Origin: DATCMA01 sp036563645
Lineage (GTDB): Bacteria > Actinomycetota > Actinomycetes > Mycobacteriales > Micromonosporaceae
NCBI GenBank assembly: GCA_036563645.1
Contig: DATCMA010000058.1
Coordinates: forward strand, 83,482-147,481
Direction: 5' to 3'
DNA length: 64,000 bases
The notes below the pieces were generated by a model. That model was not told the origin of the DNA, did not search any database, and saw nothing but the letters and a program-made list of their open reading frames with translations. Shown one piece after another: positions 41,461 through 49,053 of the stretch. Position 1 is the stretch's first letter; every line of letters begins with the position of its first letter. The position numbers and the translations under genes are program-made.

Positions 41461-42494
41461 CCGAGCCCGGGTCGCCAGGGGCGGCCGACCTTCGCGGGCT
41501 GCGGATCGCGGTGACCGGGGCCAGCGGATTCTGCGGGTCGGTGGTGGCGCGGACCGCGGCGCAGCGGGGCGCGGAGGTGATCTGCCTGGGCCGGCGTCCC
41601 GGGCCGGTCGGGCGACACGTGCCCTGGGACGCCGCGGCCGAGACCCCACGCCTGCCCGACGTCGACCTCGTGATTCACCTCGCCGCGGCGGTGGGCGACC
41701 CCCGGCCGGGCCGCCGGGTCGAGGCCGCGTACCACGCCGTCAACGTCACCGGCACCGCCCGGCTCCTCGATGCCGCCGGCGACCGCCGGGTCGTCTGGGT
41801 CAGCAGCGCGAGCGTTTATGACCCGCGGGTCCGCGTGGCCGCGATCCGGGAGGACCACCCCATCGACGGGCAGCGCAGCGCGTACGGCCGGACCAAGGCC
41901 GCCGGTGAGCGGCTCGCCTTGGCGGCGGGCGCGGTGGTGCTGCGTCCCCGCGCGGTGTACGGCCCGGGTGACCCGCACCTTCTCCCCCGGCTACTGCGGG
42001 TGGTGCGCGGCGGGTGGGCGCTGCTGCCCGGTCCGGACGTGTCTCTCAGCCTCACCGCGGTGGAGAACCTCGCCGACGCCTGTCTCGCGGCGCGCCACTG
42101 GCCCGCGGGCGCCTACAACATCGCCGACGCGCGACCGTACTCCCGGGACGCGGCGGTCACCGCGGTGCTGGCGGCGCTCGGCAAGCCCGCCCGGGTCCGG
42201 CACGTCCCCGCGGCTCTGGCGTACACGGCGGCCGCGACCGCCACGGCCCTGGCGTGGCTGGCCCGCTCCGACACTCCGCGGCTTACGCGGTACGCGGTCG
42301 ACCAGCTCGCGCACGGGATCGTGCTCGACATCAGCCGCGCGGCCGCGCAGGGCTGGCGCCCCCGGCGCACCCTCGACGACTTCGTACGCGCCCTGCGCGG
42401 TGACGCGGGCCAGCCGCCGGGCCCGGCCGGCGTATCCGACCACCAGCGCCGAACACGCCGCGACGGGTTCCCCTCATATCCATCGACGTCGTAG
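41457..42494 (+). CDS. NAD-dependent epimerase/dehydratase family reductase (OleD-like)
   Basis: A 345-residue extended SDR. VTGASGFCGS near residue 20 binds the cofactor; the active site has the WVSSASVYD serine and YGRTK (YxxxK). The remainder follows the sugar epimerase/OleD/3-beta-HSD pattern, with RPRAVYGPGDPHLLPRLL. ATGA overlap with the P450 fixes the start. In the Ole pathway OleD reduces the beta-keto acid made by OleA. A nucleotide-sugar epimerase serving the GT2 is the alternative. Confidence 0.85.
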   Translation: MTEPGSPGAADLRGLRIAVTGASGFCGSVVARTAAQRGAEVICLGRRPGPVGRHVPWDAAAETPRLPDVDLVIHLAAAVGDPRPGRRVEAAYHAVNVTGTARLLDAAGDRRVVWVSSASVYDPRVRVAAIREDHPIDGQRSAYGRTKAAGERLALAAGAVVLRPRAVYGPGDPHLLPRLLRVVRGGWALLPGPDVSLSLTAVENLADACLAARHWPAGAYNIADARPYSRDAAVTAVLAALGKPARVRHVPAALAYTAAATATALAWLARSDTPRLTRYAVDQLAHGIVLDISRAAAQGWRPRRTLDDFVRALRGDAGQPPGPAGVSDHQRRTRRDGFPSYPSTS

Positions 42495-42536
42495 AGTGGA
42501 CGAGCCGTTACTGTCCGCCTTCCCCAGGGGGACCTC

Positions 42537-43385
42537 GTGCCCCGACGTTGGACCACGTACGCCCTCGTCGTCACCGCCTTGGTCGCCCTAGCGTGTGAGG
42601 GCACCGGCCGCCGGAGCGCGAGCTCGTCCACGCCGCCGGCACGCGCGGATCTTCCTTCGTCGATGGCCGCGCTCGGTGACTCGATCACCGCTGGCTACGG
42701 CTCCTGCCTCACCCTCGTCGCCTGCCGCCGCAACTCCTGGTCCACCGGGGACGGCATCCGGGTGCGCAGCCACTACCACCGCATCGTCGAGCTCAATCCC
42801 GCGATGCGCGGCAACGCGCACAACTACGCCTTCCCCGGGGCGCGCGCCGCCGACCTGCGCGCCCAGGCGGAGGCCGCCGTCCGCGACAAGGTGGAGTACG
42901 TCACGGTGTTGATCGGGGCGAACGACGCCTGTCGGCAGCGGATCGAGGACATGACGCCGGTCGACGAGTTCCGCGCTCACATCGATCGCGCGCTCGAGGT
43001 GCTGCGCACCGGCCTCCCTCGCGCTCGGGTGTTGGTGGTCAGCATTCCCAACCTCTATCGCCTGTGGCAGGTCGGCCACACGGACGACCGGGCGGTGCGG
43101 GCATGGTCGAGGGGCATCTGCCCTGCGCTCCTCGCCGAGCCGCGCTCCACCGCCGCCGAGGACGTCGCCCGCCGCACCGCCTTCCGCAAACGCGTCGCGG
43201 CCTACAACGCCGAGCTCGCGGCGGCGTGCCGAGCGTACGGTTCGCGGTGCCGGTACGACGGCGGGGCGGTGCACCGGGCCCGCTTCGACCTCACGATGCT
43301 CAACCCGTTGGACTACTTCCACCCCAATCGGGAGGGGCAGAACGCCCTCGCCGACGTGACCTACCGGGCCGCGCGGCTTCCGTGA
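42537..43385 (+). CDS. Secreted SGNH-hydrolase esterase/lipase (lipoprotein)
   Basis: A 282-residue secreted hydrolase with a signal peptide ending in a probable lipobox (LVALAC) and the SGNH blocks: GDSITAGYGS (nucleophile Ser), a glycine-asparagine region, GANDAC, and the DYFHPN Asp-His pair. It starts at GTG 42537 about 40 bp after the reductase. Two extra cysteine pairs are likely disulfides. It may hydrolyse the operon product or an ester of cell-envelope lipids. Homology to lipases of GDSL type is clear, specificity is not. Confidence 0.88.
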   Translation: MPRRWTTYALVVTALVALACEGTGRRSASSSTPPARADLPSSMAALGDSITAGYGSCLTLVACRRNSWSTGDGIRVRSHYHRIVELNPAMRGNAHNYAFPGARAADLRAQAEAAVRDKVEYVTVLIGANDACRQRIEDMTPVDEFRAHIDRALEVLRTGLPRARVLVVSIPNLYRLWQVGHTDDRAVRAWSRGICPALLAEPRSTAAEDVARRTAFRKRVAAYNAELAAACRAYGSRCRYDGGAVHRARFDLTMLNPLDYFHPNREGQNALADVTYRAARLP

Positions 43386-43392
43386 CGACCGG

Positions 43393-44259
43393 TCACTCCT
43401 CGCCCTGTTGCGCGGCGAGGATCTCGCTCACCACCGCCTCGGCGTTCCCCTCGTGCTTGGCGTAGTGGTAGGGGAAAGCGGAGACCTGGACACGCTGGGC
43501 GGCATCGGTGAGCGCCATTCTCTCCCACCCGGGCACCCGGAGGAGGGCTTGGTAGAACTGCCGGGCCGCGTACTTCGGGTCCATCAGGTCCTTGACCGCT
43601 CCCCACCCGGTGCTGGGGCGCTGCTGGAAGAGCCCGACGGAGTCGTGGTCCCACCCGGTGGCCTGGTGCGGGTAGTTCTTCGACTCGGGCACTCCCTCGT
43701 TGGCCCGGTTGAGCAAATTGGACTCCTGCATCGCGGTAGCCACCGCGATCACCATGGCGCGCCGCGGCACGCCCATCTCCTGGCCGGCTTCGACGATGAG
43801 CCGGGCGTTCTCCATCTGCGTCGGGCCGTATCCCGCGGTCGGCCGGGGTTGCCGGGGCCTCGGGGCGTGCACCGGCTCCCGCACCGGCTCCCGTTCGAGG
43901 AAGCGCGAGGCACGTGCGGCGCGGTCCTCAGCCCGCTTGCGCTCCGCGGCGTCGGACTGGGCCGTGATGGCGAGGTCGACGGCCCCGGGCGTCGCGCGGT
44001 CGACGTCGGTGCTCCCGAGGGCGGCCACTCCCATGACGGCGATCACACCGCCGGCGATCACGAGCCGGAGGCGTCGCTCCTCGGCGCTCCCGCGGAGGTG
44101 CTTGGGGACGGTCGGCAGCGCGGTGAGCCGGCGTACCGACCACGTCACCACGGTGGTGAGCCGCCGCTGAGCCTCCGCCACCCAGTGACGGCTGCGAATC
44201 CACCAGCGGTCGTCCGTGTGCTCGCCAGGTGCGGCGTTCTCCCTTGGATCCATTGGCAT
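43393..44259 (-). CDS. Membrane-anchored lysozyme-fold / peptidoglycan hydrolase-like protein
   Basis: A 288-residue protein: a cytoplasmic N-terminus of about 70 residues, one transmembrane helix (RLRLVIAGGVIAVMGVAALG), a charged linker rich in arginine and proline, and a C-terminal domain. The domain has AMQESNLLNR, DHDSVGLFQQRPSTGWG and QRVQVSAFPYHYAKHEG, the pattern of actinobacterial transglycosylase-like secreted proteins. ATG 44259 has AGGAC upstream; ATG 44253 is possible. Activity not proven, because the glutamate in MQESN is the main catalytic candidate. Confidence 0.85.
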   Translation of the reverse strand: MPMDPRENAAPGEHTDDRWWIRSRHWVAEAQRRLTTVVTWSVRRLTALPTVPKHLRGSAEERRLRLVIAGGVIAVMGVAALGSTDVDRATPGAVDLAITAQSDAAERKRAEDRAARASRFLEREPVREPVHAPRPRQPRPTAGYGPTQMENARLIVEAGQEMGVPRRAMVIAVATAMQESNLLNRANEGVPESKNYPHQATGWDHDSVGLFQQRPSTGWGAVKDLMDPKYAARQFYQALLRVPGWERMALTDAAQRVQVSAFPYHYAKHEGNAEAVVSEILAAQQGEE

Positions 44260-44336
44260 GCGGGCGTCCTCATGCTCGCGTGCGTCGCTGTCTTGCCCGA
44301 GGCTAGGCACACGAACCTGCGATTACCTATAGTGAT

Positions 44337-44349
44337 TAAGTGACACTTA
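44337..44349. promoter_or_regulatory. Palindrome TAAGTGACACTTA in the promoter of the lysozyme-fold gene
   Basis: A perfect 13-base palindrome lies between a TTGTGA and a TATAGG box (minus strand, 18-base spacing), 78 bp before the start codon. The position is that of a repressor or activator site. Binding protein unknown. Confidence 0.5.
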
Positions 44350-44819
44350 TCACAAATCGGTTTTGAGTAATCGGTCAGTCAGCGACAACCGAGAATGAGC
44401 AGCTAGAAGAGGGACAACCGGGGCGGTTAGGCCTCCTGGAACATTCGACGTATCGCGACATGTCTCGCCGCGCTTCTCACTACTTTCCGTAATCGATCGC
44501 CGAGCCATCGCACAGCGCGATCCATCGACATTCATCGAGTGCGACGGCCCTCCGGGGTGCACCCGATGCCGAGCGCCGGGCGCACCCGCCACCACTCCCC
44601 ATCGCCCCGGCACAGTGATCCAGCTGACATCGCGCCCCGGACTCGAGCGGCGACGAACGACGCCGCGCCGATCCCCACATCCCTTCCAGCGACCGTCGTG
44701 CGAGACGATAGTGAGAAAACATCGCGAGGCGTGTCGACGGACCTGAACCCCGTACCGACCGCCGACGCACCCGAGATCGATGCGGTTTCCCAGGGAGACC
44801 ACGAGGAGGTTTGCGAGGG
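44350..44819. other. Intergenic region between divergent envelope and PAC2 genes
   Basis: Nothing certain was found in these 470 bases. Open frames in both strands overlap here, but none has a good start site or recognisable features. The start of the region shows an AT-richer patch (promoter side); an AGGAGG element near 44804-44809 is the PAC2 ribosome-binding site. A small RNA cannot be excluded. Confidence 0.4.
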
Positions 44820-45740
44820 GTGCTCGACCCGCACGAGCTATACGAGCTCACCGACGACCTGCCCGACCTTGGGCAGCCGGTCATGATCCAGGCGCTGACC
44901 GGTTTCGTCGACGCCGGCTGCGCCGTTCGGCTCGTCCGTGAACACCTGCTCGCCACCCTGCCGTCCCAGCCGATCGCCAGGTTCGACGTCGACCAGCTCC
45001 TCGACTACCGCTCCCGGCGCCCGGCGATGATCTTCGTCGAGGACCACTGGGAGGACTACGACGAGCCGCGGCTGGAGCTGCACGCACTGCGCGACGACGC
45101 GGGAACGCCGTTCCTCCTGCTCTCCGGCCCGGAGCCGGACCTCCAGTGGGAGCGCTTCATCGCGGCGGTCATCTCGCTCGTGCGCCGTCTCAACGTCCGG
45201 TTGACCGTCGGGCTCGCCGCCATCCCCATGGCGGTCCCCCACACCCGACCGGGCGGGGTCACCGCGCACGCGACTCGGCGTGAGCTCATCACCGGATACG
45301 AGCCATGGCTGCAACGCGTCCAGGTGCCCGGTAGCGCCGGCAACCTGCTCGAATATCGCCTCGGCCGCGAGGGCCTCGACGCGCTCGGCTTCGCCGCGCA
45401 CGTCCCGCACTACCTCGCGCAAGCCGAATACCCCGCCGCCGCCGAGCTCCTGCTCACCTCGGTGTCCCGGGCCACCGGCCTGCTGCTGCCCACCGAACGG
45501 CTGCGCATCGCTGCCGAAGCGATGCGGGGCGACATCGATCGGCAGGTGGCGCAAACCGACGAGGCGCGCGCGCTGGTGCACGCCTTGGAGGAGCAGTACG
45601 ACGCGTTCACCCGGGGGCGACGCGCCAACAACCTGCTCACCGAATCCGGAACGCTGCCCACCGGCGAACAGCTCGCCGCGGAGCTGGAGCGCTTCTTGGC
45701 TGACCAGGGGCGTCAGGGGGACAATCCCCCGACCAGCTAA
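44820..45740 (+). CDS. PAC2-family protein (proteasome assembly chaperone-like)
   Basis: A 306-residue soluble protein of the PAC2 family. Conserved stretches: MIQALTGFVDAG, MIFVEDHWEDYDEPRLELHALRD, LLLSGPEPDLQWERF, IPMAVPHTRP. The AGGAGG at 44804 is nine bases before GTG 44820 and abuts the earlier TTG at 44811, so the GTG is the better start. Actinobacterial members are widespread and their role is unclear; in eukaryotes and archaea relatives assist proteasome assembly. Confidence 0.9.
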   Translation: MLDPHELYELTDDLPDLGQPVMIQALTGFVDAGCAVRLVREHLLATLPSQPIARFDVDQLLDYRSRRPAMIFVEDHWEDYDEPRLELHALRDDAGTPFLLLSGPEPDLQWERFIAAVISLVRRLNVRLTVGLAAIPMAVPHTRPGGVTAHATRRELITGYEPWLQRVQVPGSAGNLLEYRLGREGLDALGFAAHVPHYLAQAEYPAAAELLLTSVSRATGLLLPTERLRIAAEAMRGDIDRQVAQTDEARALVHALEEQYDAFTRGRRANNLLTESGTLPTGEQLAAELERFLADQGRQGDNPPTS

Positions 45741-45869
45741 CACCCCGGGCGCTACCCGGCTCGCCCGGGCTTGGGCGAGATGGACGCCGAGCGCCGCGCC
45801 AGCCGCGACCGGGGGTGTCGCGCGGGCGGAGCCCGGCAGCGCGGGCGCCCGTGATGGCAGGCTGATGGC

Positions 45870-46643
45870 GTGCGCCTGGCGACCTGGAACGTCAACTCTG
45901 TCAAGGCCCGGCTCCCCCGGCTGCTGGCCTGGCTCGCGGACACCGCGCCCGACATCGTCTGCCTCCAGGAGACCAAGTGCGCCGCGGACGCCTTCCCCGA
46001 GGCCGAGGTGGCGGACCTCGGCTACGCGGTCGCGGCTCACGGAGACGGTCGCTGGAACGGGGTGGCGATCCTTTCCCGGGTCGGGCTCACCGACGTCCGC
46101 CGGGGCTTCCCTCGCGAGCCCGGGTTCCCCACTCCGGAGGCGCGGGCCATCACCGGCACCTGCGGCGGGCTTCGCGTCTGGTCGGTGTACGTGCCCAACG
46201 GCCGCGCGCTGGACTCGCCGCACTACACCTACAAGCTGTCGTGGCTGCGGGCGCTGCGCGAGGTGCTCGGGGAGGACCTCACCACCTGCCGGGAGCTGGT
46301 GGTCTGCGGCGACTTCAACGTGGCGCCCACCGACGCCGACGTGTGGGACCCGGCCGTCTTCGTCGGCTCCACGCACACCAGCGCCCTGGAACGCCAGGCC
46401 CTCAGTGACCTCGTGGCGCTCGGCCTCGTGGACGTGGTTCCGCGGGCGCTGAAAGGCCCGCACCCGTTCACGTACTGGGACTACCGGGCTGGCATGTTCC
46501 ACCGCAACCAGGGCATGCGCATCGACCTGGTGTACGCCACCGAGGCCGTCCACGCCCGGGTCCGCGACGCGTACGTCGATCGGGAGGCCCGCAAGGGCAC
46601 CTCCCCGTCCGACCACGCGCCGGTCGTCGTCGACCTCGACTGA
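45870..46643 (+). CDS. xthA: Exodeoxyribonuclease III
   Basis: A 257-residue exonuclease III/AP endonuclease. Family motifs: LATWNVNSVKARLPRLL, the metal-binding glutamate in LQETKC, VYVPNGR, GDFNVAPTDADVWD, MRIDLVYAT and the catalytic SDHAPVVVD. It removes bases at abasic sites in DNA repair. The start is GTG 45870. Length is normal for the family. It lies about 130 bp after the PAC2 gene. Confidence 0.94.
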   Translation: MRLATWNVNSVKARLPRLLAWLADTAPDIVCLQETKCAADAFPEAEVADLGYAVAAHGDGRWNGVAILSRVGLTDVRRGFPREPGFPTPEARAITGTCGGLRVWSVYVPNGRALDSPHYTYKLSWLRALREVLGEDLTTCRELVVCGDFNVAPTDADVWDPAVFVGSTHTSALERQALSDLVALGLVDVVPRALKGPHPFTYWDYRAGMFHRNQGMRIDLVYATEAVHARVRDAYVDREARKGTSPSDHAPVVVDLD

Positions 46644-46701
46644 CTCACCCAGGCGGCCGGGGCGCCCCCGGTCCGCGTCGCGCCGATCTAGGGTGGACGG
46701 T

Positions 46702-47010
46702 ATGGCAGTCGTGAAGATCAACGCTATCGAGGTGCCCGAAGGAGCTGGTCCGGAGCTCGAACGGCGGTTCGCCAACCGCGCCGGCGCTGTCGATAAGACC
46801 CCCGGATTCCTCGGCTTCGAGCTGCTGCGGCCGGTCGCCGGCGAGACCCGCTATTTCGTCTACACGAAGTGGGAAAGCGAGGAGGCGTACCAGGCCTGGG
46901 CGAACGGGCCGGCGCGGGAAGCCCACGGGGGTGGGGGCAAGCCGGTCGCCACGGGCGCGACCCTGCTCGAGTTCGAGGTGGTACAGGAGTCGCGGCCGAC
47001 GGGCTCCTGA
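46702..47010 (+). CDS. mhuD: MhuD-type heme-degrading monooxygenase
   Basis: A 102-residue ABM-fold protein with strong resemblance to mycobacterial MhuD, which oxidatively opens heme and releases iron as mycobilin without CO. The known catalytic or heme-contacting residues are all found at the same numbering: Asn7 (VVKINAIEVP), Trp66 (YQAWANGP) and His75 (AREAHGG). Start ATG 46702. It is convergent with a sortase gene and follows the exonuclease gene. Implies iron use from exogenous or internal heme. Confidence 0.9.
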   Translation: MAVVKINAIEVPEGAGPELERRFANRAGAVDKTPGFLGFELLRPVAGETRYFVYTKWESEEAYQAWANGPAREAHGGGGKPVATGATLLEFEVVQESRPTGS

Positions 47011-47015
47011 CGACG

Positions 47016-47627
47016 TCACGGCCCTCGGCTGTCCACCAGCGAGGCGAAGACCACGATGTTGTCGCTGTAGCCGGTGCCGCCGCCCACCCAGCGCCCCGCG
47101 CACGTGATCAGGCGCAGGCCCGGCCGGGTGAAGTCCGCGTACACCCGCTCCGCCGGCAGGCGCGTGCGGCGAAACCGCTCGACGGAGGTCACCTCGAAGA
47201 TGGCGACGCGCCGGTCTTGGCGGGTGACCTCGATCCGCGCGCGTGGGCGCAGCCGGCGGAGGTCGTGGAACACCGACGGCCCGGATGCGGTGTCGGCGTG
47301 TCCGACGAGCACCGTCGGTCCGTACTGCCCGGGGGTGGGGCTGCGCGCAAACCACCCCACCTCCCAGTGGCGGCGCAGGGGCGGCACGGCGATGGATCCG
47401 TCGGGGGCGAGCCCGACAGGGCGGATCGGGGCCCGTACGTCGATCGAGGGGATGGCGACGCGGATCGGGCGACTCGGGGGCAGCACCGGGAACTCCCGCG
47501 GCAGCGGTACCGCGTCGCCGATCGGGGAGCGGCCGTCGCGGGTGAGGCCGGCGACGGCCGCGGTCGCGCCGACCGCCACCAGCGCCATCGCGGTCCGTCG
47601 GGAGACGTGGAGGCCGAACACCGTCAC
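47016..47627 (-). CDS. Class F sortase
   Basis: A 203-residue transpeptidase with one N-terminal membrane anchor and an extracytoplasmic beta-barrel. The catalytic histidine lies in VLVGHADTASG, the cysteine in LITCAGRW, and the arginine is expected later in the barrel. Class F sortases are typical of actinobacteria. GTG 47627 overlaps the stop of the upstream secreted protein as GTGA, which fixes the start. They are probably functionally linked. Confidence 0.9.
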   Translation of the reverse strand: MTVFGLHVSRRTAMALVAVGATAAVAGLTRDGRSPIGDAVPLPREFPVLPPSRPIRVAIPSIDVRAPIRPVGLAPDGSIAVPPLRRHWEVGWFARSPTPGQYGPTVLVGHADTASGPSVFHDLRRLRPRARIEVTRQDRRVAIFEVTSVERFRRTRLPAERVYADFTRPGLRLITCAGRWVGGGTGYSDNIVVFASLVDSRGP

Positions 47628-48115
47628 CCCTTCTGCTCTTTTCGCCGGGTTCGCCACGCGAGGATGACCCCGGCGGTGACCATCGCGAGGCCGCCGACGA
47701 CGAGCCCGTCGGCGATACCCCGGTCGTCCGCGCCGCCTCCGAAGCCAGTGGCGGGCCCGAGACGGGGTCGGATGTCCCTGACCACGTACAGCGTGGTGGT
47801 CGCCTCCTGGCCGTCCGGGCAGATCAGGCGTACGGGGTACCCCCGCGCCCGCGCCTCGGCGGAGACCGTGGCGGTGGCGAGGAGCAGCTCATCCTGACGG
47901 TGAGCGGTGACGGCGCCGAACGCCTCGGATTCGACGCGCGCCGAATCCGTGGCGCTGGGGCAGCTCGCCCGAATGTCCACCCCAGAGCCCGCCTCGACCG
48001 TGCTCGGGACGAGGTCGACGAAGACCTCAGCGGCGCGCACCGGTGAGGCAGGGGCGAGGAGGACCGCGACGAAACCGACGACGGCGAGGAGGAGGGGTGT
48101 GCTGCGGCTCCTCAT
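47624..48115 (-). CDS. Secreted protein with C-terminal membrane anchor, possible sortase substrate
   Basis: A 163-residue protein with an N-terminal signal peptide (about 1-29), a soluble domain with three cysteines, and a C-terminus that reads like a sorting signal: a GPATG stretch (residues 120-124), then polar residues, a hydrophobic helix (about 137-154) and a basic tail RTRRKEQKG. The motif is not a perfect LPxTG. It lies just before the class F sortase in a coupled pair. Role unknown. Confidence 0.8.
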   Translation of the reverse strand: MRSRSTPLLLAVVGFVAVLLAPASPVRAAEVFVDLVPSTVEAGSGVDIRASCPSATDSARVESEAFGAVTAHRQDELLLATATVSAEARARGYPVRLICPDGQEATTTLYVVRDIRPRLGPATGFGGGADDRGIADGLVVGGLAMVTAGVILAWRTRRKEQKG

Positions 48116-48240
48116 CCCTTCGCCCTCCGTACCGAGGGTGGAGCGGGATAGTCTCCTTCACATTCTTCCATCCGTGCCGTTCACATCACAGTCGGTGAAT
48201 TCCTGACCATGACGCCCGGCCGCGTAGGCTGGCCTACCTG

Positions 48241-49053
48241 ATGACCGACGCCGACGCTCCTCTGGCCGCCCTCACCGGCTTCGGGCCACGTGGCGGCCTC
48301 CGCCCGATTCGCACCTTCCGTCGCCGCGCCGGGCGGCTCCGTCCGCGGCATCGGGACGCGCTCACCCGGCTCTGGCCGCGGTACGGGGTCCCCCTCCCCG
48401 AGGAACCCGGGCCGCTGGACCTCACGGCCCTGTTCGAGCGCGAGGCCCCCGTCGTCTTGGAGATCGGCTCCGGGATGGGTGAGGCCACGGCGGAGATGGC
48501 CGCCCGGGATCCCGGCCGCAACTACCTCGCGGTCGAGGTGCACACCCCGGGCGTGGCCAACCTCCTGGCCCTCATTGAGGAGCGTGGCCTCACGAACGTG
48601 CGGATCGCCTACGCCGACGCCGTCGAGCTCGTCCGAGACCGGCTGCCCGAGGAGTGCCTCGACGCGGTGCATGCGTTCTTCCCCGATCCCTGGCCCAAGG
48701 CACGGCACCACAAACGCCGGCTGATCCAGCCTGAGCGGGTGGCGCTGCTGCGCTCCCGTCTGGTGCCCGGCGGCATCCTGCACTGCGCGACGGACTGGAC
48801 GGAGTACGCCGAGTGGATGCTCGCGACGCTGAGCGCCGACCCAGAGCTCGTCAACGCGTATGACGGCTTCGCGCCGCGGCCCGCGCACCGGCCGGTCACC
48901 CGGTTCGAACTGCGCGGACTGCGGGCCGGCCGCACCATCTACGATTTGATCTTTGTGCGGAGGACGTCAGTCCTGTCGACGCCCGCACCCGCGCCGCCCC
49001 GCGACGCGAATTGGCGACCGGACGAGCACCGCGACACCATGGACCGGCTATGA
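48241..49053 (+). CDS. trmB: tRNA (guanine-N7-)-methyltransferase TrmB
   Basis: A 270-residue SAM-dependent enzyme that methylates G46 of tRNA. The SAM motif VVLEIGSGMGEATAEMA, the strand AVEVHTPGVANLL, and the conserved FPDPWPKARHHKRRLIQP motif are clear. A C-terminal tail of about 35 residues after the domain is longer than in E. coli. The stop overlaps the helicase start as ATGA. Confidence 0.94.
   Translation: MTDADAPLAALTGFGPRGGLRPIRTFRRRAGRLRPRHRDALTRLWPRYGVPLPEEPGPLDLTALFEREAPVVLEIGSGMGEATAEMAARDPGRNYLAVEVHTPGVANLLALIEERGLTNVRIAYADAVELVRDRLPEECLDAVHAFFPDPWPKARHHKRRLIQPERVALLRSRLVPGGILHCATDWTEYAEWMLATLSADPELVNAYDGFAPRPAHRPVTRFELRGLRAGRTIYDLIFVRRTSVLSTPAPAPPRDANWRPDEHRDTMDRL

Noticed and set aside
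44350..44802. Open frame of 150 codons on the minus strand
   Set aside because: No ribosome-binding site, no family pattern and basic, low-complexity composition; likely a GC-driven chance frame in the divergent promoter region.
44260..44819. c-di-AMP (ydaO) riboswitch before the lysozyme-fold gene
   Set aside because: Such riboswitches precede many actinobacterial cell-wall hydrolases, but the consensus core was not found.
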